A DNA stretch of 64,000 bases, taken from positions 1,370,363 through 1,434,362 of the forward strand of contig LNKV01000003.1 of the NCBI GenBank assembly GCA_001465935.1, given 5' to 3'. Both the position numbers and the translations under genes were made by a program. Below are positions 1 through 9,700 of the stretch, one piece after another (position 1 is the first letter of the stretch; each line of letters begins with the position of its first letter). Source of the DNA: Clarireedia homoeocarpa (lineage: Eukaryota; Ascomycota; Leotiomycetes; Helotiales; Rutstroemiaceae). The notes beneath the pieces are model-generated. The model did no database searches. It was given only the letters and a program-made list of their open reading frames with translations, and was not told where the DNA came from.

Positions 1-1
1 T

Positions 2-828
2 GATTTCGAGCGCAGGAATAAAGCATCCATGGGTTGGACTATGGTTACAGCCGTGGCACATGTTTGGTTCAATGCCTTCTTTGAAGGCAATGGTCCAGAG
101 AATGGAGGCAAGCCGGATGATAGCGGGATCTTTGAGATTGATTGGGATAAGATGGACGGGATTAAAGGATCGAGTCGGAAAGGCACACGTGCATTAGATC
201 GCTTAGCAGTGGTTTGGAAAGCGTACGACGGGCAAGGACGTCGAGAGAGCGTGTTCAAGGAGCCGGGGGTTAACTCCCCGGTGCCGGAGGTTGAAGCGGC
301 GGATTGGAAAGGTGGAAATAAAGTTGAGCCAGAGGGGGCGAAGGCGGAGAGGGATTTAGGATTGAGGACAGCGAGTCCGGCATGTGAGGGGTTGAGTAAG
401 GCGAGTAGTATTGTGGAGGCGACTCAGGAGGATATAGATGAGGGAATTGATCAGGGGATTAAAGGGGAGGTAGAGGAGGGGTTCAATGTTCAGGGTTTAC
501 CGGGGCCGAAAGATGATTTGCCGGCTCCGACACTAGAGCAGATTAACAAAGGCCTGGATACGGCGACTGCGACTACGATGAATGATGATGTGGAGGGGTA
601 AGCATATTCAACATTTCAATTGTCACATAGATTTAACAATACTAACACAGTCCTTACAGATCCGTACAAACCCAACAAAACAATCTAGCAGAACTCCACC
701 AAGCTGGAGTCACTTCCTCGATCCCAACATCAGATCTACCCGACGGCGTGCCGGAAGACCAAATGAAAACGGCGAAGGCTCATGGGCTGGGCCACCTACA
801 GTCTACAAACCATACTCTGGATTCTTAA
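2..828 (+). CDS. PTEN-like phosphatase, C-terminal part (5' end outside window)
   Basis: This is the 3' end of a gene whose frame is already open at the left edge. Exons are <2..597 and 660..828; the 62-nt intron has donor GTAAGC, a CTAACAC branch site and a TTACAG acceptor. The visible part matches the C2 domain of PTEN/Tep1-type phosphoinositide 3-phosphatases: a HVWFNAFFEGNGPE segment, like the HFWVNTFF strand of PTEN, then a WDKMDGIKGSSRKGTRALDR segment, like PTEN's DLDKANKDKANRY. An acidic, low-complexity tail follows, as in PTEN. Family members dephosphorylate PtdIns(3,4,5)P3 at membranes; the catalytic CX5R loop would lie upstream, outside the window. Without the intron the frame would stop at 599-601. 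The identification rests on motif similarity recalled from the family. Confidence 0.6.
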
Positions 829-1570
829 TTTAATTTTGTTAGCTTAGTCGTGCTCAGTGGTGGTAGAGACAGTCCCGAAGCGAGAAATTGAAGTAGTCAT
901 ACCTTGTGTTCTAGTAAAGCAAGGCGTTGGGGAAATATATACATGCATGGCTTGATGGTAGAGAGAAAGAATATACTGCGTTGATTTACTACGAATGTCC
1001 TAGGCGACTTTCAAATATCTTTTTTCGCAAGTGACGTGAATGACTGTCTGTTTTGTGCGTGTTTTATTTATGCTAGTATGGTGCTACAAGCATTAAGCAT
1101 CAGCACCGGCACCCAGGAAGATGGAAAAGCCGGGTCAGCTCTCCTTCGCCTGGCAAGCAAAGACAAAGTACGCATTTGCTGTTTCCTTATTTGAATGGTT
1201 CTTTTATGTCTGCTTGTTCAAGTGGCATTACGACATTGAAGACTCCTACACTTGCTCGCATGTAGATATCACCTGATCATACATTTGTCCAATTACCAAA
1301 CTTCTTCAAATTGCAGCCGTTGTTGAGATTGTTCTTTCCCTAATTCCATGCTGAAAGTGAAGAGCTGGGCCGGTCTTGCTGTAGTAGGAGTTGGTACCTT
1401 AATTTATTCTTGGCTACTACATGAACGTTATATTTATTATATATGAATTCCACCTTACTCTGTGGACTTTCGTTTCTTGATAAACATTGCATCCTAAAGT
1501 CTCGTAATTGATATCTTTTTGTCGGCTTTCTCTATACTATCAACATTTTTTCAATCTTTATACGTCCGCG
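829..1570. other. Intergenic, no gene recognised
   Basis: This holds the 3' flank of the PTEN-like gene and the upstream flank of a doubtful small ORF. It is AT-rich unique-looking sequence. No coding frame, repeat or structured RNA could be supported. Confidence 0.5.
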
Positions 1571-1813
1571 ATGAACTTCTTGAAGGCTCCAGAAGGCAAG
1601 TGCCTCGCATCCAAGAAGGCTGGCCTCTTGAATAAAATCATCAATAATAAGAAGCTCATAGAGAAGATCGATGCCAGTGTAGAAGACTCAATCTTTTATG
1701 ATCATGGTGCAAAAAATTCAAGAATGAGGAGACAGATAGCGAGAGAAGAATTCGACCACGTCGTAGACAAACCAGATCTGGAATATGAAAGACTTCGAAT
1801 AAGACTTGTTTGA
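1571..1813 (+). CDS. Doubtful small ORF, 80 aa
   Basis: An ATG-initiated frame encodes a lysine-rich, charged 80-residue peptide (starts MNFLKAPEGK). An in-frame upstream ATG at 1508 would add 21 residues. No domain, signal peptide or membrane segment is visible. The composition, with many Lys, Glu and Asp and a helical pattern, looks more protein-like than most chance frames here. There is no supporting context, and a 46-bp A-tract follows 236 bp downstream. It may be a small hypothetical gene, a fragment of a degenerate gene or a chance frame. Confidence 0.22.
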   Translation: MNFLKAPEGKCLASKKAGLLNKIINNKKLIEKIDASVEDSIFYDHGAKNSRMRRQIAREEFDHVVDKPDLEYERLRIRLV

Positions 1814-2049
1814 CAGGGGCATTGAAACTTATCATCCTACAAAGGAAAGATATTCAGATTACACAATTTCGGAAATTATTATGAATAGTGGTCTGGCGTT
1901 CCTCCATGACTAGGAGAAATCAAAAGTTGGAGTGTTACAACAGAAGATGGATTATACTGCTAGGCCTTACAGGTAGTTCCGAATTTCATCCAGATCTTTC
2001 AAAGAGTTTCGACAGCAAAGAATTGCAAGTCAATTGTAAAAATTGAAAG

Positions 2050-2095
<46 letters not shown>
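2050..2095 (+). repeat. Poly(A) tract, 46 bp
   Basis: An uninterrupted run of A, the longest homopolymer in the window. It could be a slippage-expanded microsatellite or the tail of an old retroposed sequence; no flanking target-site duplication was identified. Confidence 0.9.
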
Positions 2096-2097
<2 letters not shown>

Positions 2098-2454
2098 CAA
2101 CAAACGTCACTTACGTCAGAGTCATGGAACTTAGCCTTATCCAACATTCGTGAAAGTAGAATCAATGAATTGGGGCTTGCAAGTGTACTCTCTCAAAAAC
2201 CCGTCCAATTGGTGTGTTTCCTTGCGTAGTATTAAGTTAACTGAACTGTAATGAGCTAGTTATATGATTTCCGCTTGAGGTTCTCCTGTTACCCTAATAG
2301 GTATCTGAGCCTATAGTCCTTAGGGCTTACAATTCGTTATATATCACTGGCTCAAGTTTTCTCTAGGATAAATGAAACAAAATAGTAATTGCAAGCAATA
2401 CGAACTAGCTATCTGATACGCTATAGCGCGCATAGCAACTGCCAACAGCTATAA

Positions 2455-3614
2455 TCAAGCAGGAGGAAGAGCATTCTTGCCCAATTGCGACCCGTGTGCT
2501 GAAGTCCACACCCACTCGCTCACAGCACTAACGTATGTTCCATTCTGGAAGTATAGACGAAGATCGGGCCCGTCACTACCGAACTTGCCCCAACTGATGA
2601 TAGCGACCTCCGAGCCCTGGATAACTGGAGTGATGGTTCTCTTGTCATAGTAGCCTTTACCGTGATCCCAGCAGACCTGCCAGATGGTGTTGTCCGAGTT
2701 GACAAAATAGATCCGCATGTAGATGGAGCTAGCACCGGCCCCAAAACTTGTGGCTGCAATCGCGGTGCGTGGAGGTGCCTTGTCGAAGATGGTGACAAGA
2801 TCCGGGTACCAGCCTTTGTGCGGGTCGTAAGCTCTTTGGATGAGTTTAAGATCGTCGGTTTGGAACCAGACTCTATGTACAGATTTTCATAAATTAGTAT
2901 GTGTATAGCCATGTTTCCGGGTGGAGGTACGTACCGGATGCTCGGGCCATTATAATCGGTATAGCGGAAGGAGGTAGCTCCAATGCCAGTACCGGGGAGA
3001 GCAGGTCCAAGGTTGGTGGCCTCCTTCCAGCCATTGCCTATATTGCAATTTAATACAAAACATTGGAGGATTGCAATTCAACATACCATCCCACAAATAC
3101 TCCTGGATTGTGTTATCCGACTTCTGGGCGTATACCCGCAGCTGCAACGCATCCGTTCCCGCCAGGAATACAGCAGCGATGCGAGAATAGGGGGCAACCT
3201 GGAACTTGGCACCGCCAAGTCCGCCGTTGTACCACCCTGTCTTAGCGTCGTAGGCAAATTCCTGAAGGGTATTTCCTTCTGTGAGAGTGTACACACGTAT
3301 CTCCATATGGTTAGTCTAGAGCACAGCGTATGACAGATCAAAACATACATTATTTAGTTCTTTGGAAGTCGCGGCGACGGGGCTGTAGAGCTTAGCCTTG
3401 CCGATGACATTCTTGTCGGTGCCGTTGGCCCAGTCATTTTCGAAAAGACTTTCACGAATACTGCCTTGGGTATCCTGGAAATAAACGCGCAGGTGGTTGG
3501 TCGAGTTGACCGCGGCGACGCCGGTGCCTGTATATGTCAGATCGAAACAGGAAGTGATACGAGTATTGGCTTTAACGTACGAAAGAGGACTTCTTGTGCT
3601 CCTGGAGTAGACAT
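2455..3614 (-). CDS. fleA: Fungal fucose-specific lectin (AAL/FleA type)
   Basis: Encodes a soluble L-fucose-binding lectin of the Aleuria aurantia lectin family, a six-bladed beta-propeller with fucose sites between blades. Exons on the minus strand are 3614..3581, 3527..3349, 3300..3087, 3037..2935 and 2872..2455, giving 315 residues, the usual size. Introns are 48-62 nt with GTACGT/GTATGT donors. The start ATG gives MSTPGAQEVLFRTGVAAVNS. Repeated blade motifs are visible: LRVYFQD, IRVYTLTEGN, LRVYAQKSDNTIQEYLWDG, MRIYFVNSDNTIWQVCWDHG and LRLYFQNGTY. There is no signal peptide, as is usual for this family. The protein agrees closely with what I know of Aspergillus FleA/AFL along its whole length, including the C-terminal ALPPA. 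Neighbouring DNA on the upstream side is a repeat island. The acceptor of intron 2 (GGAG) is non-canonical; the CTAG site upstream would add five residues. Confidence 0.95.
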
Positions 3615-4494
3615 TGTTTGGGAACTTGATTTAGAAACTTGATTTAGAAACTTGGTTTGGGATTTGGGTTATCTCCTTAACTCTCTGTGATTGAGGCGTG
3701 CTCGAGATGATGGAAGTAAGTTGATGGCTGGCTTGTCTCGAGCTTTTATAGATGAATTTAGGCTATCAGATGAACGAGGGAAAGAGTCTGTTGTATGTGA
3801 TGCACTGACTCAAATAATGACGCCATTTTCTGAGATGTGACATAGTCTTAAAGCATGTCTTGTTTACTGCGGTTATCAAAGGCTCAGATGGTCCGATCTG
3901 TCCTGCAATGTAAAGGCTTGGGTTACATTAGTGATTGGGAAGAGGCAAAGAAGAGAAAAAAGAGAATAATATCGTCAGCGTTTCCCAAATGGCCTTTGGG
4001 CATCAGTCTCCACCAAACATTAATCGCAGTAAACCTTCTGTCATTATTCAGGACTCAATATCGCCACATAGTGATGTAGTTACAGGACGGTCGAGCTGCA
4101 ACAGAAAGCTCTGCGGACCCGGTCTTGAGAATTCCTCAAACCAGGTTATCGCTGCTCCGTAGCGGAAGTTGGTGATTTTGGGGTCAGGGTAAAAATCATC
4201 ATTTCCTTTCAATGTTGCACTGAGCGGGGGCGTAACACAAGGCCAATACATTAATGCTGTGTTGCTGTGCTAAAGGAGATGAGAGGATTTGAGAGGATTT
4301 GATAGTAAGAATGCAACTAGATAATGCATGCCACAACACATCTCAAAGCGTCTTAGGATAATAGAAGCAAACTACGTAATTAGAGAAAGAAGCCTAGTAG
4401 TGATACAGAGAAATCTGGCGCAGCTGAAAAGTCTATAAAAAAATAGAGGAAAAGTTATATTGTAATAGTTAGCCTTTGTAGTACTATAAACAGT
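3615..4494. other. Lectin promoter side and AT-rich spacer
   Basis: The lectin's upstream region, then AT-rich DNA. A short direct repeat (aacttgatttagaa, two copies) lies at about 3623-3650 just upstream of the lectin ATG. No gene recognised. Confidence 0.5.
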
Positions 4495-4552
4495 TGTAAA
4501 AGTGACGCAACTTCTAGAGAAGTGACAATTTGGGCTTATATTTGGTTTTACA
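4495..4552 (-). repeat. Palindromic TIR-like dispersed repeat, copy A
   Basis: A 58-bp sequence starting TGTAAAAG and ending TTTTACA. Its core, AAGTGACGCAACTTCTAG followed by AGAAGTGAC, is nearly palindromic. It is the reverse complement of copies at 26338-26404 and 56615-56681. The ends form a short inverted repeat, as in a terminal repeat or mini-MITE of a DNA transposon. Confidence 0.75.
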
Positions 4553-5053
4553 ACAGTAGTAATCGGGACTTTTAGAACCTTAGCGACTTTGGTGGTTTTA
4601 ACACTACAAAGATATGTACCAACAATCTCTCCTCTTTTTTTAGGAGTTAACTCCTTCCGCTTTTTAATATTCCTATTAAGGACTTCTAATATTCCACGTG
4701 GTGTAGGTATAGGTGGTTGACTAAAAAGAGGTGTAGGTGATGTTGAACGCCCAAAGACGCGATTTTGGTGATTTTCGCTTAAACTTATTGCCTAGTACTG
4801 TATGTTGATTCTCGATCTCGGGCATGTTGCTTGCCAGTTAGGCACTTGGTTCAGCTACCTAGGTAGCTACTAGGCTGAAGTGCAACCAATTAATGCCTGT
4901 ATAATTAGTCATAGATTGGGATGCTGCAGTTTGGATTGGTTGAGATCGCATAGAATGTATACTGACGCAAGACTAAGCTGTTGAGTGCAGAAAAGATCTT
5001 CCTTGGCACATCTCTGGTGCAGATCAGTCGCTCGAAATGCTTTACACTACCTA
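4553..5053. other. AT-rich repeat-island DNA
   Basis: Degenerate AT-rich sequence between two repeat elements. No intact reading frame. Probably eroded transposon DNA, but no family could be read from it. Confidence 0.45.
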
Positions 5054-5200
5054 GTAGCCGGGGAAACAAAGGTTAAATTTATTCTGGTATATTCTATCAA
5101 CAAGGGGGCTTTTGTCGAATCATATCGTCAAGATTCTACAATTATGTGGAATTTTAACAATAACCAGGGTATATGTATTAACCTTTGTTTCCCCGGCTAC
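5054..5200. mobile_element. 147-bp MITE with 23-bp terminal inverted repeats and TA target duplication
   Basis: The left end GTAGCCGGGGAAACAAAGG (5054-5076, continuing TTAA) is perfectly repeated in inverted orientation at 5178-5200. TA dinucleotides flank both sides (5052-5053 and 5201-5202), as expected for Tc1/mariner-type insertion. The internal ~100 bp is AT-rich and non-coding, so the element is non-autonomous. A Tc1-like transposase relic begins immediately to its right. Confidence 0.85.
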
Positions 5201-5204
5201 TAAA

Positions 5205-5515
5205 GAACGATCTGGCCAACTAGTCAGGTATACAGATCGACAGGTTCGTTTCCTTGTACATTATGTACGTCGAAACCTAAAGGATACCTACTAGCAGATC
5301 TATAATACGTTAGGGTTACCCACAAGTCTGGTCTCTATATAATAGACTAGGACTTCGAATCGACGACGAATAAGTATTCTACTAACTCCTAGCTCGCGGT
5401 ACCTGACTATAATATCGAATCTTACAGGAAACCTGGGTTAGTTTTTATGCAGAACAACGCACCTATCCATAATGCCCACAAGGTGTGCCAATAGTTTGCA
5501 GGTATAGGTAAGAGC
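5205..5515 (+). pseudogene. Tc1/mariner transposase relic
   Basis: Two recognisable pieces of a Tc1-like transposase remain. About 5205-5294 encodes a helix-turn-helix-like segment with YTDRQVRFLVHYVRRNLKDTY, matching the second DNA-binding helix bundle of fungal Tc1-like transposases. About 5432-5512 encodes FMQNNAPIHNAH, the block around the second catalytic aspartate (normally QDNAPIH; here Asp is Asn). Stops and frame changes lie between and after, and the central catalytic core is largely missing. The D-to-N change fits a G-to-A mutation. The element is dead. It sits next to a TA-flanked MITE that such a transposase could have mobilised. Confidence 0.75.
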
Positions 5516-5640
5516 TATACATCCACGCTATAGACATACTGAGCCTGGCAGCGCACAATACCTTAGATGAATCAGTAACGTGTACAGCCCTTGTCGCTTC
5601 CAAATGTTCTCATCACCTGGTTGTATGACGACTCGTACCG

Positions 5641-5735
5641 ATTGCACTTGAGTCGTACACGTAGTTAGCCTGAGTCGTGCACATATAGCTGCATATACCC
5701 AGCCCGGATGCCACTTCACTAAGGGCATCACTATG
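5641..5735 (+). repeat. Dispersed repeat, copy 1 (partner at 48930)
   Basis: Shares two blocks with 48930-49002: one around GCACTTGAGTCGTACACG and one around ATGCCACTTCACTAAGGGCA. In the first block this copy differs from the partner by three C-to-T changes, consistent with repeat-induced point mutation. Probably relics of the same transposon family. Confidence 0.65.
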
Positions 5736-5805
5736 CTTAGCCCTGGGGGCCCTCTGGTTCTATATACGGCCTCTCTTCTTCTTGACTGACTACATAAACT
5801 AGTGA

Positions 5806-5890
5806 TTACATAATCCTGGAGCTCCGGGAAGTACTAAGGATTGTACAATTACATAATCCTGGAGCTCCGGAAGTACTAAGGATTGTACAA
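5806..5890 (+). repeat. Tandem duplication, two ~42-bp units
   Basis: The unit beginning TTACATAATCCTGGAGCTCC occurs at 5806-5848 and again at 5849-5890. The copies differ by a single G, so the duplication is recent. Confidence 0.9.
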
Positions 5891-6021
5891 TTGATATTCC
5901 GATAATCCCGACAGAATTAGAACGGAATTATTTCTTGGCAAGAGTAAAGGTAGCGGTTAGCGGGCGGAGACCCATATTGCAATGCTTAAATTTGAGAAGA
6001 AGTTAGAAGTTCCACAGCACA

Positions 6022-6064
6022 TGTTAAACCCGAAAAGTGACGTCACTTCTAGGAAGTGACTGTA
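6022..6064 (+). repeat. Palindromic TIR-like dispersed repeat, diverged copy B
   Basis: Contains AAAAGTGACGTCACTTCTAG followed by GAAGTGAC, matching the core of copies A, D and E. The outer arms are more diverged. Confidence 0.55.
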
Positions 6065-6280
6065 GCAGTAGTCTTACGCCCCCTTCTCTCGCCCAGACTG
6101 GCCCTCGCTATCACTTTTAGTAAAGTCTCGTTTGAATTAGCGTAAGCCGATTTTATTACAAGTGGATCAGTGCCGTTTTGAGATTGAAGTGGAATACTGG
6201 CTGAGCTGATATCTCCATAGTTGGATGTTGCGCGTGTGCGGGGTGGGGTATTCTACCATTAAGCTCTCCGGGCTCATCGC

Positions 6281-6329
6281 TGTTAAAAACCTAAAAAGTC
6301 GCCCCGCTTCTAGGAAGTGACTATAGTAG
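6281..6329 (+). repeat. Palindromic TIR-like dispersed repeat, diverged copy C
   Basis: Contains AAAAAGTCGCCCCGCTTCTAG followed by GAAGTGACTATAG. It lies about 260 bp from copy B in the same orientation and shares its right flank (GTGACTRTAG-AGTA), so B and C may be direct duplicates. Confidence 0.5.
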
Positions 6330-6950
6330 TATAGATCTGATAGTTTTCGGTCTTACAGCACAAGATGTAACTTGACAAGGATGCAATGGAACGGCACGGG
6401 CATGTAGGTGCGGGGTGGCCAAGAAATAGAGTTGTGCACGTCATACATTAACCTCAGCTTGAGTAGATCATTACATGCAGTTACCTCTGCATGGTTTAGC
6501 GAGCTGTACTGAGCCAGCCGGGGCTCTCCTGTTGGTTCGCAATAGAAAGTCGATCTATGTGTGGGAGTGGGTATAGATTTGGGTCTGTTTGTTGTTTCAT
6601 TTTGAGCCGGTCAATTCCGAGGGCAGAGAGAGGTGAGCGATGTTGTTTTTGTTGCTAGTGTTGTTACTAGGGATGAGTTTTTACTATCGATGTTGAAGAT
6701 ACATTTTCTAGTTGTTGGTATAGGATACTGTATCCCATTTTGGTACGTAACCCACAGCAGCGGTATTTGACAACAATGAGGACGACGACACACCTAATTT
6801 AGCAAGCTGCAAGATAAATCTTTCCATTTAAAAGGGCCGCATTCTAATGAAAGATTATAATTACTTCTTGTCTTTATACCCCGAGGCCACCAACAACCTC
6901 ATCAAGAACTCCCAAACAAAAGGCGAGCAAAAACCCTTCGAGATTCTAAA

Positions 6951-8536
6951 TCAGTCATTAAGAATATCTCCACCGACTGGACCATCCCGCGCCTTCCTCA
7001 ATCTCTCCTCAGTCGTCTTCAACAATCTCGGCATCTTGACTTCTACTTCTTCGAATTTCTTCCCGTCTCGAACCATCTCCGCAAGTCCTTTTGCTACGAG
7101 CCAGATCACAGGCATACCATGACCGTTGAAACCTGCAATGACGAATTGGTCGTTACGATTGGGAATGGATCCGACGTGAGGGTTAGAATCAGATGAGTAA
7201 CCCATTACTTTGTGAAGTTGTGTTAGCAAGCATGGTTATGGAAAGAATAGGAGGATTATAATAGCAGGCATAAAAACGACTTACTGCCGGTCCAAATACT
7301 CTCCACCTTCGCACCAGAATTTTCCCACCCCTTGAAAGTCCGCTGCATGTAGCCATCATAATAACTTTCAACTGCCTTAATCAACGTATCATCGTTGACA
7401 CTGTCGTACCATTGATCTTTGAACGGTCGGAAGTTCTTCGATGCCCCGCCTACGATGATACTGCCGTCCGCTCTGGGAATGAGGTAGTCGAGGACATTTT
7501 CTTTGTCACGGATGATATAGGAGTACTTGATTGGTGGTAGTGTAGTATTTTGCGGAAGTGTGATATGACAGCATATTCCTTTGCATGGAATGACGTTTGC
7601 GTTGTACTCGGGAAGTAGATTTGATACGTATGCATTTGTTGCGTGAACGATTTTTCCAGCACGAATAGTCCCGCGCAAAGTCTCAACCAACTGGCCACCT
7701 GATGAGTTTGGGGAGAGAGATACCACGGGAGTGTTGGTATGCAGATTGACAGATCCATTATTTTTGAGTATGGAGGCAAGTAGCTGTGTGACGAGTTTGT
7801 AGGAAGATAGTGTAGCGGCTGTATAAGTCGTGCAGGCCTTTGCACCTTGAACTCCTGATACCTGAACGAAGTTAGTAACTAGAAATGGACTTTCAGAAAC
7901 CCGGAGGTGGCATTGATGAAGAACTTACCACTTCGGCGTCCTTGCCTTCGATAAATTTCACATCATCCATATATTCAAACCCCTCAGACTTCATTTTTTG
8001 ATATACGACCTTGAACTGATCAACTTGATGCTGAGTTGTCCAAACATCGCATGTCCTTGTCATCTTAAATTCACAATCAATCTCTTCATATTCGATGACT
8101 TTTCTGAGCGCTTGAAGATGTTGGATCTCGAATAAGGCTAGTTCTTCGCCTGTTTCGGAATCGTGTCTGTTGATGTATTTTGGAATGTGACCGTAGAGGT
8201 CTGGACGAAGATGTCCACCTATATGGTGTGAGTAGAGGTGCTTATTAGTACTAGGGAGTAGTTGATTATACCATTTCTACCAGTGGCACCAGAGCAGACA
8301 GATCTTGCTTCGAGTATTGTTACTGAAAGCTTCTTCCCCACGTGCTTGTCCTTGACAAGGTGGTAAGCAGTAGCTACCCCAGCATATCCCGCTCCAATTA
8401 TAACCACGTCAGAAGCTGCGGGCAGCGGTGTCTCAGCGCCTCGGTCATTGATGGGATGCTTCTCCTTGTGCCAGAAAGGCACTGTAGAGTTCTTGACCGG
8501 GAGTCTCAAGGAACCTGGCCCCGGCAGCTTTGACAT
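6951..8536 (-). CDS. FAD-dependent oxidoreductase (DAO family)
   Basis: Encodes a glycine/D-amino-acid oxidase-fold flavoenzyme (PF01266 type), which oxidises an amino acid or secondary amine with FAD. Exons on the minus strand are 8536..8272, 8218..7929, 7861..7285 and 7207..6951, giving 462 residues; introns are 53, 67 and 77 nt. Near the N-terminus VVIIGAGYAGVATAYHL carries the GxGxxG dinucleotide fold (Gly48, Gly50, Gly53), followed by the GATGRNGGH motif that covers FAD. Near the C-terminus IMGYSSDSNPHVGSIP and GFNGHGMP are the second flavin-binding part. No C-terminal peroxisomal tripeptide is present (ends ILND). An in-frame ATG at 8629 would add 31 residues; the internal start gives the more family-like MSKLPGPGSLRLPV. 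It is divergent from the amino-acid permease at 9701, with a 1.16-kb shared promoter. Confidence 0.9.
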
Positions 8537-9700
8537 GGCTGGCAAACTCCTCGCAGAAGAAAATGGTAGACAGTGTAAAGTGATATCTATCAGGAAGATG
8601 TTGCCCCTAGCTTTATGGCAGTAGCTCAAGGCAAAGGTACTAATTTTCCCTTCAACAATATAATACCGTCAACAAGGCAACTCCTCTCAGAAGATTCAAA
8701 TATCTATAGAGGAACCTCGCGTACCAAAGCCGATAACGATCCCGACAGCGGCACACGCATCAACGAAGATATAACAAGTGAATAAAACCTTGATGGATAG
8801 CCGTCCACAACTCTGTGGATGAAATCCTGTGCTTTATATCTCTTTTGCATTTGCTTTTGTTTGTAGAAGGCCATCAAAAGGTACATGGTAAGTGACCCAG
8901 ATGAGTTGAAGTGCGTACGTAGATTCAGAAACAAAGTTTGCAAGCGCTTGCGTCTACGGGAAATGTGATTGTGGAAAAACAAGTGGAAACGCAGCGCGTC
9001 CAAAACGGGCCCAAAACGGAGAGCAGTATGCATTCCTCACCGCAAATGCATGTTCATTTGCTCAGGTATTGGTCCATGGAAAAAGAACCAAAATAAAGTC
9101 ACTCAGCAATCAAGACTGAGCGGGTCACGGCTTATCAAGCACGCAAATAGAAAAGTCGGCCGTGTGTCACGTCATAGAAAACCTACCGTGTGATCACTGC
9201 ATTGAAATCAATTTGTAGACTCATGTTTGTATGCTTTTCGAAGAGGGACTGGCAAGATGTCGCCCACGTGGTTTTTAGCATGCGCACACAAATCACGAGG
9301 GCGGTGATGAAGAAGCCTCAGTTTAACATCCTGCACATGACAACCAAGACTTCATATTGCAGGTTTTTCATCGCTTGCGGAATTGTTTGTCTGGTGTTAG
9401 TTTTCTCATGATCCATGAAGACCCTCAGAAGCTTGGGATTCCTCCAACGCGCAAAAGAAATAAAACAAACAGTCAGATCAATTATCGCAGACCAGAAGTC
9501 ATAATCATGGACAACCGCTTCCGAGATGGGAAAGTACGACCTCGTGTACCTTCCTCCCTCCATATCTCCAATAGTAAGCTACCTAACACGTTACACAATC
9601 TCAGCGTCACACGAGCAATTTTCCTCTGTACTCCAACCTTTCTCCTCCCGCAACATCATTGCGTTCATCCCACTTTTCCATATCTCGCAAACTCACAACC
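8537..9700. promoter_or_regulatory. Bidirectional intergenic region, oxidase / permease
   Basis: About 1.16 kb lies between the divergent starts of the FAD oxidoreductase and the amino-acid permease. It contains CCACGTGG-like sequence near 9265 (cccacgtggt). No coding gene was recognised in it. Shared regulation is an inference from the arrangement. Confidence 0.45.

Noticed and set aside
7189..7371. Short minus-strand frame across the oxidoreductase intron 3
   Set aside because: It is an intron read-through; splicing at 7208-7284 restores the conserved flavin-binding segment.
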